Source of the DNA: Cupriavidus laharis
GTDB taxonomy: Bacteria > Pseudomonadota > Gammaproteobacteria > Burkholderiales > Burkholderiaceae
Reading direction: 5' to 3'
DNA: 64,000 nt
NCBI RefSeq assembly: GCF_914271435.1
Contig: NZ_CAJZAI010000014.1
Location: forward strand, 43,735 to 107,734
The position numbers were made by a program, and so were the translations under genes. Under the pieces are notes generated by a model, which did no database searches, had not been told where the DNA came from, and saw only the letters and a program-made list of their open reading frames with translations. Shown here piece by piece: positions 1-7,956 of the stretch (position 1 is the stretch's first letter; each line of letters starts with the position of its first letter).

Positions 1-194
1 CATGCGTGCACGGGGCCGGCATACGCGGTAGTAAGGTAGTTAAGGCCAGGAATATTTCAGGCAAGTGGCATATGCCCCGCTATATCCGGGGCGGCCGGAG
101 GAAGCGCGGACAAAAAAGCCGCCCGCGTTGCCACTGCCAACGGTTTCAGGTTAGGCGATGCACCCGGCGAAGCAAAGTCGCCGAACGCCTCAGG
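1..194. other. Left edge, no gene recognised
   Basis: No convincing reading frame is visible here. The only structure noticed is a short hairpin (6-bp GCCCCG/CGGGGC arms, positions 74-92), about 100 bases beyond the stop of the following minus-strand gene and without a T-run. Confidence 0.4.
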
Positions 195-443
195 TCACGA
201 GGCGCGCACTTCTCCGGCCGCGCGTGGCCCGTCAAGCATGTAGTTGCCTGCCGCCCAGCAGGCGGCTTCCGCTTCGGCCTCCGAGGGGTAGGAGGAGGTG
301 GCTTCGATGGTGCAGTCAGCGTCGGCGGCGCCGCAGTGCTCTTCCATCACGATGCGCCAGGTGTAGAGGCCCGGCGGATCTTCCAGGACATGTAGCACGA
401 GGGTGCGGTGGCTGTCGGCGAGGGTCAGGGGCAGAGTCGACAT
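195..443 (-). CDS. Small conserved-looking hypothetical protein (82 aa)
   Basis: This is a soluble, acidic 82-residue protein that I do not recognise. It has no signal peptide or membrane segment. Residues 23-58 (DPPGLYTWRIVMEEHCGAA onward) alternate hydrophobic and charged residues, as in a small beta-rich domain, followed by an Ala/Glu-rich helix. A GGGAGA ribosome-binding site lies just upstream of the ATG at 443, which supports expression. It is divergent from the epimerase gene that starts at 628. Function unknown. Confidence 0.6.
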   Translation of the reverse strand: MSTLPLTLADSHRTLVLHVLEDPPGLYTWRIVMEEHCGAADADCTIEATSSYPSEAEAEAACWAAGNYMLDGPRAAGEVRAS

Positions 444-627
444 AACAGTCTCCCGGAACGGCGACGACTAGATGCTACCAATTGCGCGGTGCCAATTCCA
501 GTCGGGATTCCAGCCGGGATTCCACCCGCTGCACGAGGCGTGGCGCACTGTGCATCTTCCGTCGCCGCGCCGTTTCCAGTATCTTCTGCGCGTCGGCGCC
601 CGGTGGCGCCCGCTTTCCCTGAACCGC

Positions 628-1734
628 ATGCCCATCTCGCCTCAACTCGCCGAACTGGTTGCGTCGCTGCGCGCACACTATGACACCGCCATCCTGCCGC
701 ACTGGACCGGCAACGGCTGGAATACCGACCTGCTGCTGCCCTATGAGGCACTGGACGGTGCCACCGGGAATGCCCTGCCGCCGATGCGCTACCGGGCCAT
801 GGCCTGTGCGCGCCAGCTCTACGTGTTCTCCGTGGCGGGCAGGCTAGACCATGCCGATACCTTGTTCGGATCCCTGCAGGCCTACTTCAGCAACGGTGAT
901 GGCGGCTGGATCTACAGCGTCGACCCTGCCGGCATGCCGCTGGATTCCACGCGCGACCTCTATACGCACGCCTTCGTGATTTTTGCATGCGCGCACTATT
1001 ACGCCTGCGGTGGCAACGAGGACGCGCTGGCCGTGCTGCAGGAAACGCGCGAGGTGGTCGAGCAACGCTTTGCCGATGGCGCCGGCCTGTATCACGCGGC
1101 GCTTTCTGAGTTCTTCAAGGACAAGGGTGCGGGCGTGCAGCAGAACCCGATCATGCACCTCACGGAGGCCTACCTCGCGGCGCTCGACGCGACCGGCGAT
1201 GATTGGTATGCCCAGCGCCTGCGCGAGATTGCCGCGGCCGTACAGGACCGGTTCGTCGACCCGGCCAACGGCTGCATTGCCGAGCTGCCGCAGGGCACCG
1301 ACGGCAATCGCATCGAGCCTGGTCATCAGTTCGAGTGGTTTTCGCTGGTAGCGGGCAATCCCTCGCTGTTCGAGGGGGGGCCGCTCGGCGCGTCGCTGGA
1401 GCATGCGTTCGTTTTCGCTCAGGCGCATGGCGTGGTCCCCGGCACGCTGGGCGTCAGTGCCGCGCTCGATGCGGACGGCAACGTGCTCGACGGCACGGAG
1501 CGTATCTGGGCCCAGACGGAATTCGCACGCGCGCTGGCCGTGCACGGAACCTCCGAATCGCTGGCGGCGCTGGAAGCGCAGCTGCGCCAGTACCGCAGCC
1601 GCTTCCTGCATGCGGGTGGCTGGCACGAATGCCTTGCGCCATCGGGCGAAGTGGTGCGGGCTGAAATGCCTTCTACCTCGCCATACCACCTGGCTACGGC
1701 CTACGCGGCGCTGACGGAGCTGGCGGGGAATTAG
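628..1734 (+). CDS. AGE family epimerase/isomerase (N-acylglucosamine 2-epimerase-like)
   Basis: A 368-aa cytosolic alpha/alpha-barrel sugar isomerase, close to the usual AGE length. His-containing segments typical of the AGE active site are visible: RDLYTHAFVIFA, PIMHLTEAYLAAL and EPGHQFEW, with a C-terminal SPYHLATAY. The family interconverts aldose/ketose or epimers such as mannose/fructose, glucose/mannose or ManNAc/GlcNAc. The exact substrate cannot be read from the sequence. The ATG at 628 was chosen because the 52 codons upstream read as non-conserved Arg/Pro-rich sequence. The gene is convergent with the LysR gene, and the two stop codons overlap (1731-1734). Confidence 0.88.
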   Translation: MPISPQLAELVASLRAHYDTAILPHWTGNGWNTDLLLPYEALDGATGNALPPMRYRAMACARQLYVFSVAGRLDHADTLFGSLQAYFSNGDGGWIYSVDPAGMPLDSTRDLYTHAFVIFACAHYYACGGNEDALAVLQETREVVEQRFADGAGLYHAALSEFFKDKGAGVQQNPIMHLTEAYLAALDATGDDWYAQRLREIAAAVQDRFVDPANGCIAELPQGTDGNRIEPGHQFEWFSLVAGNPSLFEGGPLGASLEHAFVFAQAHGVVPGTLGVSAALDADGNVLDGTERIWAQTEFARALAVHGTSESLAALEAQLRQYRSRFLHAGGWHECLAPSGEVVRAEMPSTSPYHLATAYAALTELAGN

Positions 1735-2597
1735 CCAGCCGTCCAGCTGCTTGCGGCGCGCAGATCGCTCTTCTGCAGCAGGCGCAGCAGTGTTTCGGCC
1801 GGCTGGCTCAACCGGCGTGCCGACAGCGAAATGAATTCGACTTCGGGCAGCGCCGGCAGGCGCTCCCAGTTGAGCGGTGGTGCCACGCCTTCGCCGTACA
1901 GGTAGCGTGACCGTACCGTCAGGCCAAGGCCGCCGCGTGCGGCAGCAAGGCATCCGGAATGGCTGCTGCTACTGCAGACGACTTGCCATTGGCAGCCGGC
2001 CTTGGCCAGCGTATCCAGCACGACCGAGCGCGTCACGCTTGGCTCATGCACCAGGATCAGCGGCAGCGGCTGGGACAGGTCCACCACAGTGCCGGGACGT
2101 GCGAGCCATTCCAGCGAGCCGCGGAACAGCGGCACGCCGCGGCGGTCGCCCTGGCGGCGCTTGCCGAGCATCAAGTCCAGCGAGCCCGCGTCCATCAATT
2201 CGTACAGCTTGCTGGTCATGGCGATGGTGATCTCCATCTCCACGTCGGGATGCGTATTGCGGAACGCCGACAGCACGCCTGACAGCGGCCCCTGCGCCAG
2301 ATCCTCCGAGGTGCCGAGCCTGACACGCCCACGCAACCGTGGCGCGGTGAACTGCGATTCCGCGCGCGCAATCGCTTCCAGGATGAGCCGCGCGTGGACC
2401 AGCAGGGCTTCGCCGTCGGGGGTCATCGACAACGAATGCGTGTCGCGGATGAACAGGCGGCGCCCGACGCTCTGCTCCAGCCGTCGGATATGGTCGCTGA
2501 CGCTCGACTGCGACAGGCCAAGCTGCCGGCCTGCCTCGGAGAAGCTGCGCGCGGCTGCCACGGTGGCGAAGGTTTGAATCCAGACTGGGTTGAGCAT
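1731..2597 (-). CDS. LysR family transcriptional regulator
   Basis: A 288-aa LysR regulator. The N-terminal winged helix-turn-helix reads FATVAAARSFSEAGRQLGLS then QSSVSDHIRRLEQSVGRRLF, followed by a substrate-binding domain from about residue 85. The start at 2597 (MLNPVW) is preferred over 2612, because the upstream Met lies inside the intergenic palindrome. The gene is divergent from the MFS exporter and is probably its regulator as well as self-regulating. The inducer is unknown. Confidence 0.9.
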   Translation of the reverse strand: MLNPVWIQTFATVAAARSFSEAGRQLGLSQSSVSDHIRRLEQSVGRRLFIRDTHSLSMTPDGEALLVHARLILEAIARAESQFTAPRLRGRVRLGTSEDLAQGPLSGVLSAFRNTHPDVEMEITIAMTSKLYELMDAGSLDLMLGKRRQGDRRGVPLFRGSLEWLARPGTVVDLSQPLPLILVHEPSVTRSVVLDTLAKAGCQWQVVCSSSSHSGCLAAARGGLGLTVRSRYLYGEGVAPPLNWERLPALPEVEFISLSARRLSQPAETLLRLLQKSDLRAASSWTAG

Positions 2598-2606
2598 GGG
2601 GAATAT

Positions 2607-2629
2607 TGTCATCGGTAAATCCGATGACA
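2607..2629. promoter_or_regulatory. Perfect palindrome between LysR and MFS genes (operator candidate)
   Basis: TGTCATCGG and CCGATGACA form perfect 9-bp arms around TAAAT. Flanking ATATTG and CAATAT extend the symmetry outward. It sits 10 bp upstream of the LysR start and about 130 bp upstream of the MFS start, the usual place for a LysR site that also controls its own gene. Confidence 0.65.
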
Positions 2630-2759
2630 GTCAATATGCCTAGCAGGGTTCCCGATCGGTTGCCAGGGGCTATGATCGGTTCCATGGCCTGGCCGCCAAG
2701 GCTCTGCGGACGAAATCCTGCCTTGGCTGCATGCCGTGCCAAGGATAGTCCCACGCCCC

Positions 2760-4175
2760 ATGAGCCAAGCTTCCCCTTCCTCCCTCAAGGCTATGTTGTG
2801 GATCGTCGCTGCCGGTTTCTTCATGCAGACGCTCGATACCACCATCGTCAATACCGCACTGCCGTCGATGGCGCACAGCCTCGGACGCAAGCCGCTGGAC
2901 CTGCAACCCGTGGTGGTGGCGTACACGCTGACCATGGCCATGCTGACCCCCGCATCGGGCTGGCTGGCTGACCGCTTCGGCACGCGTCGGGTCTACTTCT
3001 GCGCCATCCTGATCTTCGTGCTCGGATCGTTGTTCTGCGCCGGCGCGCAGACGTTGCCGGAGCTGGTGGCGGCGCGGGTCGTGCAGGGCGTGGGCGGCTC
3101 CATGCTATTGCCGATCGGGCGGCTGGCGGTACTGCGCAATGTGTCGAGCGGGCAGTACATCGCCGCGCTGGCCTTTGTCTCGGTGGCGGGGCAGGTGGGG
3201 CCGATCTTCGGGCCTGTCCTGGGCGGCTGGCTGGTGCAGCATGTTTCCTGGCACTGGATCTTCCTGATCAACGTGCCCGTGGGCGTCGTTGGCCTGCTGG
3301 CCGTGCGGCGCTACCTGCCGGGCGGTGACAGCAACGGCGCGCCGCCGTTCGACTGGGTGGGCTGCGGGCTGCTGTCGCTGTGCATGGTGGCATTCTCGCT
3401 CGCGCTGGATGCCCCGCTACAGGCGAGCCACGCGGGCTGGAGCGCAGGGCTTGCCGCGGTCAGCGTCGCCGCCGCGCTGCTGTATATCCCGCATGCACGC
3501 CGCAGCCGCGCGCCGTTATTCCGGCTGGCGCTGTTTCGCGAACCCAATTTCAGCGTGGGGCTGGCCGGCAATCTCGTCTGCCGCATCGGCTCCGGCGCGG
3601 TGCCGTTCCTGCTGCCGTTGCTGATGCAACTGCAGCTCGGCTATTCGCCGTTCCACGCGGGGCTGATGTTGCTGCCCGCGGCGCTTGCGGGCGCGCTGTC
3701 CAAGCGCTGGATCGTGCCGCTTGTGGCGCGCTTCGGCTATGACAACTTCCTGCTGGTCAACACCGCGCTGGTCGGGGCTTCGATCGCGTCGTTCGGGGCG
3801 ATGTCGCCAGGGTGGCCGTTGGCGCTATCCATCGCGCAGCTCGCATTGTTCGGCGCGACCAACTCGATGCAGTTCGCGGCGATGAACAGCGTCACGCTCA
3901 AGGGCCTGAGCCTGGAGGATGCGGGCAGCGGCAACAGCCTGTTCTCGATGGTGCAGATGCTCTCTGCCAGCTTGGCCGTCACCAGTGCGGGGGCGCTGCT
4001 CACGACGTTCGAGCGTGGGCTTGGCTCCGAGTCCACCGAAATCCTGCACGCGTTCCAAGCGACCTTCGTCTGCATGGGCCTTATTACAGCGGCCTCCGCG
4101 TGGATTTTCATGCAGTTCGCCCCGCACGAAGCGCGGCCTGCGGAGGGCCGGCTAGCGGCCCATAAGGAGGTCTAG
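2760..4175 (+). CDS. DHA2-family MFS multidrug exporter (MdtD/EmrB-like)
   Basis: A 471-aa inner-membrane drug:H+ antiporter of the 14-segment DHA2 type. Motif C-like and D1-like sequences are visible: LDTTIVNTALPSM in helix 1, GWLADRFGTRRVY as motif A, and GPVLGGWLVQHVSWHWIFLI in helix 5. Length and order match E. coli MdtD. The ATG at 2760 has an AAGGA about 14 bases upstream, and the GTG at 2736 is a weaker choice. The divergent LysR gene probably controls it. A fragment of a related transporter lies at 17589. Substrate unknown. Confidence 0.9.
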   Translation: MSQASPSSLKAMLWIVAAGFFMQTLDTTIVNTALPSMAHSLGRKPLDLQPVVVAYTLTMAMLTPASGWLADRFGTRRVYFCAILIFVLGSLFCAGAQTLPELVAARVVQGVGGSMLLPIGRLAVLRNVSSGQYIAALAFVSVAGQVGPIFGPVLGGWLVQHVSWHWIFLINVPVGVVGLLAVRRYLPGGDSNGAPPFDWVGCGLLSLCMVAFSLALDAPLQASHAGWSAGLAAVSVAAALLYIPHARRSRAPLFRLALFREPNFSVGLAGNLVCRIGSGAVPFLLPLLMQLQLGYSPFHAGLMLLPAALAGALSKRWIVPLVARFGYDNFLLVNTALVGASIASFGAMSPGWPLALSIAQLALFGATNSMQFAAMNSVTLKGLSLEDAGSGNSLFSMVQMLSASLAVTSAGALLTTFERGLGSESTEILHAFQATFVCMGLITAASAWIFMQFAPHEARPAEGRLAAHKEV

Positions 4176-4372
4176 ATAGCGCCGGCAAACTGGTAGTTTT
4201 CCACGGGGCAAAAGGATGGGCCGCAGATCCAACTCGCCACTCCCCAACGATTCCACCTCATGTTCCCCCACGTCTGCCGCAGCAATTCCATGACATTGAG
4301 GCTGTCTGAGCGACGCTTCGGAACAGGGCAATTGTCATGTCGCGAGCGGGTGCGCGAAATCACAGGGTGTGA

Positions 4373-5161
4373 TTAACGATAGAACCGATGAGATTGCCAG
4401 CGCGCATGACGACTGCGCTTTGCGAGGCCTTCCCTTGGATCTTGTCTTGCTGCGAGCAATTGCTTTTGCTTCAGTGCGAGGTCCACCAGTTCGAGTTGGT
4501 ACTTGCTAAGGCCTTGAACCGCTCGGAGCCAGATCGCGCCCAGTGACAACCCAAAGACAAAGGCGAGTGCCCAAAGGATAGCAGTGTTCACGTAGTTCCC
4601 TTCGACCAGTCCATGAGCCACCGTGCTGCTCAGCCAAGGCAGGCCTCCGCCTTCCTTGAGGATGGCATAGGCGATACCGAACTGAGAGAAGAGCGCAGTT
4701 TCCTTTCCGAAGAACTGTGTGATGCGCCCATCGATGCGGCCGATCTTGGTTAGGAGCCAATGCTTTGCGAATTGCAGCGCGTCCTCCCCATACCCCAAGA
4801 GAGGAGTGATATGACGGTGATCCGTCGCAAGCTCATGCAGGGTGGCATCTCGTGCATCTTCCTTCCAACGCCGTATGCGAAGGAGAAATACCGTTGGCTC
4901 GATCACGAAGCTGAACAAGGTGCATATGACGCTTGCAAGCAATAGCAGGATTGCAGCGAGACGTAGGAAATCAGGTACCGGTCCAATGAATTTATTCCAG
5001 CCTGTGAGCAGTAGTGCCGCAAGGAAGCAAGCGCCTCCGATCCAGAGCAACGCCCTTGATACGCGTTTGGCACTTCGTTCGAGTTTGTTCCGGATCGAGC
5101 CAGGGTAGAACGGCTCGCAGTTGCCGAGATAGCGCAGGATCTTGTCGAGTTCGGGCTGCAT
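4373..5161 (-). CDS. Hypothetical inner-membrane protein, four predicted segments
   Basis: A 262-aa protein of no family I recognise. Hydrophobic stretches occur near residues 36-54 (ALLWIGGACFLAALLLTGW), 64-92, about 185-200 and 205-225. A charged cytoplasmic loop (WKEDARDATLHELATDHRH) and a basic tail with LKQKQLLAAR are also visible. Base composition is lower in GC than the flanks. It starts 48 bp after the lipoprotein stop on the same strand, so it may be the last gene of the contact-inhibition operon, but that link rests only on position. Confidence 0.7.
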   Translation of the reverse strand: MQPELDKILRYLGNCEPFYPGSIRNKLERSAKRVSRALLWIGGACFLAALLLTGWNKFIGPVPDFLRLAAILLLLASVICTLFSFVIEPTVFLLRIRRWKEDARDATLHELATDHRHITPLLGYGEDALQFAKHWLLTKIGRIDGRITQFFGKETALFSQFGIAYAILKEGGGLPWLSSTVAHGLVEGNYVNTAILWALAFVFGLSLGAIWLRAVQGLSKYQLELVDLALKQKQLLAARQDPREGLAKRSRHARWQSHRFYR

Positions 5162-5209
5162 AGGGTTCGAGGCCGCGCGGTGTTGGTACCGCGCGGATCT
5201 TACTTGTCT

Positions 5210-5803
5210 TCAGGGAACGACGCGCACCTCGACCGCCAGGTGCGTCTGGATCGCACCGCCGCCGCTGCGGCCCTCGGGGATGGCGATATAGGTGGTGCGA
5301 CCGCTGGTGACGCCAGGCCAGAGGTAATGCTCCATGGTGTAGACCGTGCCGACGCAGGAGTGGTGGGAGCCCGGGCTGCAGTCGATGCCGTCGATCAGGT
5401 CGGGGGTGGTCGAGTACTGGAAGAGGGCCTGGCTGTCGTTCTTGACGCGAGTCCAGCCCAGCTTCTCGCTGCCGGTCAGCATCAGTCGCTGTCCGACGTG
5501 GATCTCGATCACCTGCGATTCGCCGTACAGGACGGTGAATCCTTGGTCTTCCTCGACGGGCCGGCTGGTGAAGGTCCCGGTTTCCCCCGTGGCCGTCTTG
5601 TAGGTCACCGTGAAAAGCTTCACGGGCTCGGGCTGAGTCGCCTTGTCGTCGGCGGCAGGAGGTTGGCCGCTGGTGCTGGGCGGCGCGCTCGTGTTGTTGC
5701 CGGCCTGGGTGCTGCCCGAGGCGTTGTCATCACCGCCGCCACCGCAGCCGGACAAGGCCAGGACGGCCCCGAGCATCGCGGCCAGCAGCAGGTTCTTTTT
5801 CAT
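5210..5803 (-). CDS. Lipoprotein downstream of cdiB
   Basis: A 197-aa predicted outer-membrane lipoprotein. The signal peptide ends in the lipobox LSGC (Cys20), followed by Gly/Asp and a Ser/Pro/Thr-rich linker to about residue 55. A beta-rich domain with four scattered Cys/His pairs (CSPGSHHSCVG) follows. The start at 5803 has a strong GAGGAGA site. The longer frame upstream is Arg/Pro-rich noise. It lies 70 bp after cdiB. Burkholderia bcpAIOB loci also carry a lipoprotein gene (bcpO), but that one is smaller and lies before the transporter gene, so this may be a functional analogue rather than an orthologue. Confidence 0.8.
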   Translation of the reverse strand: MKKNLLLAAMLGAVLALSGCGGGGDDNASGSTQAGNNTSAPPSTSGQPPAADDKATQPEPVKLFTVTYKTATGETGTFTSRPVEEDQGFTVLYGESQVIEIHVGQRLMLTGSEKLGWTRVKNDSQALFQYSTTPDLIDGIDCSPGSHHSCVGTVYTMEHYLWPGVTSGRTTYIAIPEGRSGGGAIQTHLAVEVRVVP

Positions 5804-5873
5804 TCGATTTCTCCTCAAGGTTGTTGGAACCAAGGTTGGTGGGACTCGCGCGAGGCGAGCGGGGCGGGGGCGA

Positions 5874-7601
5874 TCAGAATTCGAGGCCGACCTGGGCGGC
5901 GATGTTGGGCGAGTGGGTGCGGAAGAACTCCGGCTTCCTGACCGGCCAGCCGAGGGTGACCTCATAGGTCAGGGCGGCGTAGCGGCTTGCTGCCCAGCGT
6001 CCGCGTGCCCCTATCACGGCACCAATCAGGGTCTGGCCCACCAGGAACGCGGCGGACGGGCCGCTCACATGGCCCATGTCGAAGCCGACGAAGGCCTCCT
6101 GGCCGGAATTGCCGAGCTGCCATGCGAGGTCGTTGCGCATCGTGATGCCGTTTTCGGCGGCGAGCGTCAGCTGCTCGTCAAAGCCCCGCACCGAGTAGCG
6201 GTTGCCGATGGTGAAGTAGTCGGACGGAAGGACGCGCGTGCGGGCATACTGGGCACGCACGCTGCCCTGGTAGCGCAGGCGCTGGCCGCTCACCTGGAAC
6301 GGCACCATCAGCCCGGCATTGGCCAGCAGGATCTCGGACTTGCCATCCCAGTTCGGCTCGCCCAGCACGAAGCCCGGTTCCTTCGAATGGCTGGGCAGCG
6401 AGGCGCGCCAGCCGACGCCGAGATCGAGCACGTTCGCGCCGAAGTACTGGCGGTGGGCTGCACCGACCTCGTAGCCGACAAAATCCCGGGATTGCACCGG
6501 GATGTCCTGGCCGTTGATGGCGGTGTGCGCGGTCTTGCGGAACACCTTGCCGTAGAGACTGGTCTTGCCCGACGCGTTGCGGAACGGCACGTAGCCGAGG
6601 CCCGCCTCGATCTGCGTATTGCGCCCGCCATAGACGATGTCTTCCTCGAAGCCCGCGACCGTTTGCTTGTAGCGCGACTGGTTGGCGTTGAAGAACGCAT
6701 TCCAGTAGCCGAAGGGGATGCTGTAGTTGATGGCCGACGAGCGCGTGCCGGCGGCACCGTTGCCGACGTTGGCATTGGCGTTGCCGGAGATCGTCAGGCT
6801 GTCGTAGAGGAAGAGCGGCGAGTCCACGGTGAGCGTGCCGCCCATCTGGTACTTGCCGGTGTTGTCCAGGCCGCCGTTGTCACCCGTGACGAGCGCGTGC
6901 CAGCGCTTGCCGGTGCCGCGTTTGATCACCAGGTCGGTGGCCCCGGGCGTCTCGCCGGGCACGAGGTCGATGCTGGCGTCGGCCTGGCCCTGCAGGCGGC
7001 GGATGTTCTCCATGCCCTGGTCTACGTCGCGCTGGTTCACCAGCCCGCCGGGACCGGTGGGCAGGGCGGTGCGCCACCAACCGGCGGTGCCCTCGGACTG
7101 GACGCCAGTGATGTGGCCGGCCACGACGCGCAGCCGCAGCTCGCCGCTGGCGAGGTGCTGGTCGGGGATCAGCACGCGCGCGGTCATATAGCCCTGGCTG
7201 ACCAGGCGCGCGGAGAAGTAGTCCTGGATCGCCTCCAGTCCCTGCTTACCGACGCACTGGCCGACCAGGATGCCGACCTCGCTCTGCAGCCAGGGGAATT
7301 CCTCGGCGCCCTCCCACGTCACGGCCTGGATTGGAAAGCAGGGCGCCTCGGTAGGCAGGAGCAGCGGGCCGGACGGCGCGGGCTCGGCGGCGGTGGGCGA
7401 GAGCACGTCCGGACGGGCCATGGCGCGCTGCTTGGCCGCTTCCTGCTGCTGCTCCTGGCGGCGTTCGATGGCGTCGTTCGGCGTGACGTTCGGGAAGAAC
7501 GGCAGGGCCTGGGCTACCGCCAGGGATGGCAACGACAGAAAAACAGGTAAAACAAGGGTGGCACGCGAAAAAGACCGCGTGCCAAAAATGAAAATCTGCA
7601 T
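5874..7601 (-). CDS. cdiB: CdiB/ShlB-type two-partner secretion outer-membrane transporter
   Basis: A 575-aa Omp85-superfamily transporter that would export the CdiA protein across the outer membrane. A signal peptide ending near SLAVAQA is followed by a plug helix region (PNDAIERRQEQQQEAAKQRA). A POTRA/ShlB segment spans about residues 85-230 (LVSQGYMTARVLIPDQHLASGELRLRV). A 16-strand-type barrel ends in a terminal Phe, as outer-membrane proteins do. YFTIGNRYSVRGFDE resembles the conserved VRGY/F lid motif. It starts 33 bp after the immunity candidate, giving the order A-I-B seen in Burkholderia-type loci rather than the B-A-I of E. coli. Confidence 0.93.
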   Translation of the reverse strand: MQIFIFGTRSFSRATLVLPVFLSLPSLAVAQALPFFPNVTPNDAIERRQEQQQEAAKQRAMARPDVLSPTAAEPAPSGPLLLPTEAPCFPIQAVTWEGAEEFPWLQSEVGILVGQCVGKQGLEAIQDYFSARLVSQGYMTARVLIPDQHLASGELRLRVVAGHITGVQSEGTAGWWRTALPTGPGGLVNQRDVDQGMENIRRLQGQADASIDLVPGETPGATDLVIKRGTGKRWHALVTGDNGGLDNTGKYQMGGTLTVDSPLFLYDSLTISGNANANVGNGAAGTRSSAINYSIPFGYWNAFFNANQSRYKQTVAGFEEDIVYGGRNTQIEAGLGYVPFRNASGKTSLYGKVFRKTAHTAINGQDIPVQSRDFVGYEVGAAHRQYFGANVLDLGVGWRASLPSHSKEPGFVLGEPNWDGKSEILLANAGLMVPFQVSGQRLRYQGSVRAQYARTRVLPSDYFTIGNRYSVRGFDEQLTLAAENGITMRNDLAWQLGNSGQEAFVGFDMGHVSGPSAAFLVGQTLIGAVIGARGRWAASRYAALTYEVTLGWPVRKPEFFRTHSPNIAAQVGLEF

Positions 7602-7634
7602 TGTAAATGCTTTTTAACTGGTGTTCAGATTTGT

Positions 7635-7913
7635 TCACTGCGTTTTGAAAAAACCATACATATCTTGTCCGGTTAGTTCATTTACCTTGCGCAATAAACT
7701 TTCAAGCGAATCGTAAGTCGCACCAGAGTCCATTTTCTTCACTGCCATACCCATGCAGTCAGCCCGTAGGCGTGCGGTCAACTCGCACAGTGCGGCGATA
7801 ATCTCCTCACGTTCCTCCTCTGATTTTTGCAGTGCATCATGCCCAATTAGATAGGCTTTCTCATAGGCCGAAGAATCAATATTCTTCCGTATTGCATCCG
7901 CTATTTCGCTCAT
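7635..7913 (-). CDS. cdiI: Candidate CDI immunity protein
   Basis: A 92-aa mostly helical, acidic cytosolic protein (EEEREEIIAALCELTARLRA). I do not recognise the family. It lies 43 bp after the stop of cdiA and 33 bp before cdiB, the position expected for the immunity gene, and it has a GGAGAC ribosome-binding site. Its DNA is clearly AT-richer than the surroundings: bases 7621-7680 are about 37% GC by count. That is typical of exchangeable toxin-immunity modules. The function is inferred from position only. Confidence 0.7.
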   Translation of the reverse strand: MSEIADAIRKNIDSSAYEKAYLIGHDALQKSEEEREEIIAALCELTARLRADCMGMAVKKMDSGATYDSLESLLRKVNELTGQDMYGFFKTQ

Positions 7914-7956
7914 GCGAGTCTCCGGTTAATACAAGAGTAACCACAACCAGGACCTC

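Noticed and set aside
4172..4363. 63-codon minus-strand frame between the MFS gene and the membrane protein
   Set aside because: No ribosome-binding site, no recognisable features, and it overlaps the end of the MFS gene.
5643..7550. 635-codon plus-strand frame opposite cdiB
   Set aside because: It is antisense to a clear Omp85-family gene and rich in Ala/Arg/Gly without motifs.
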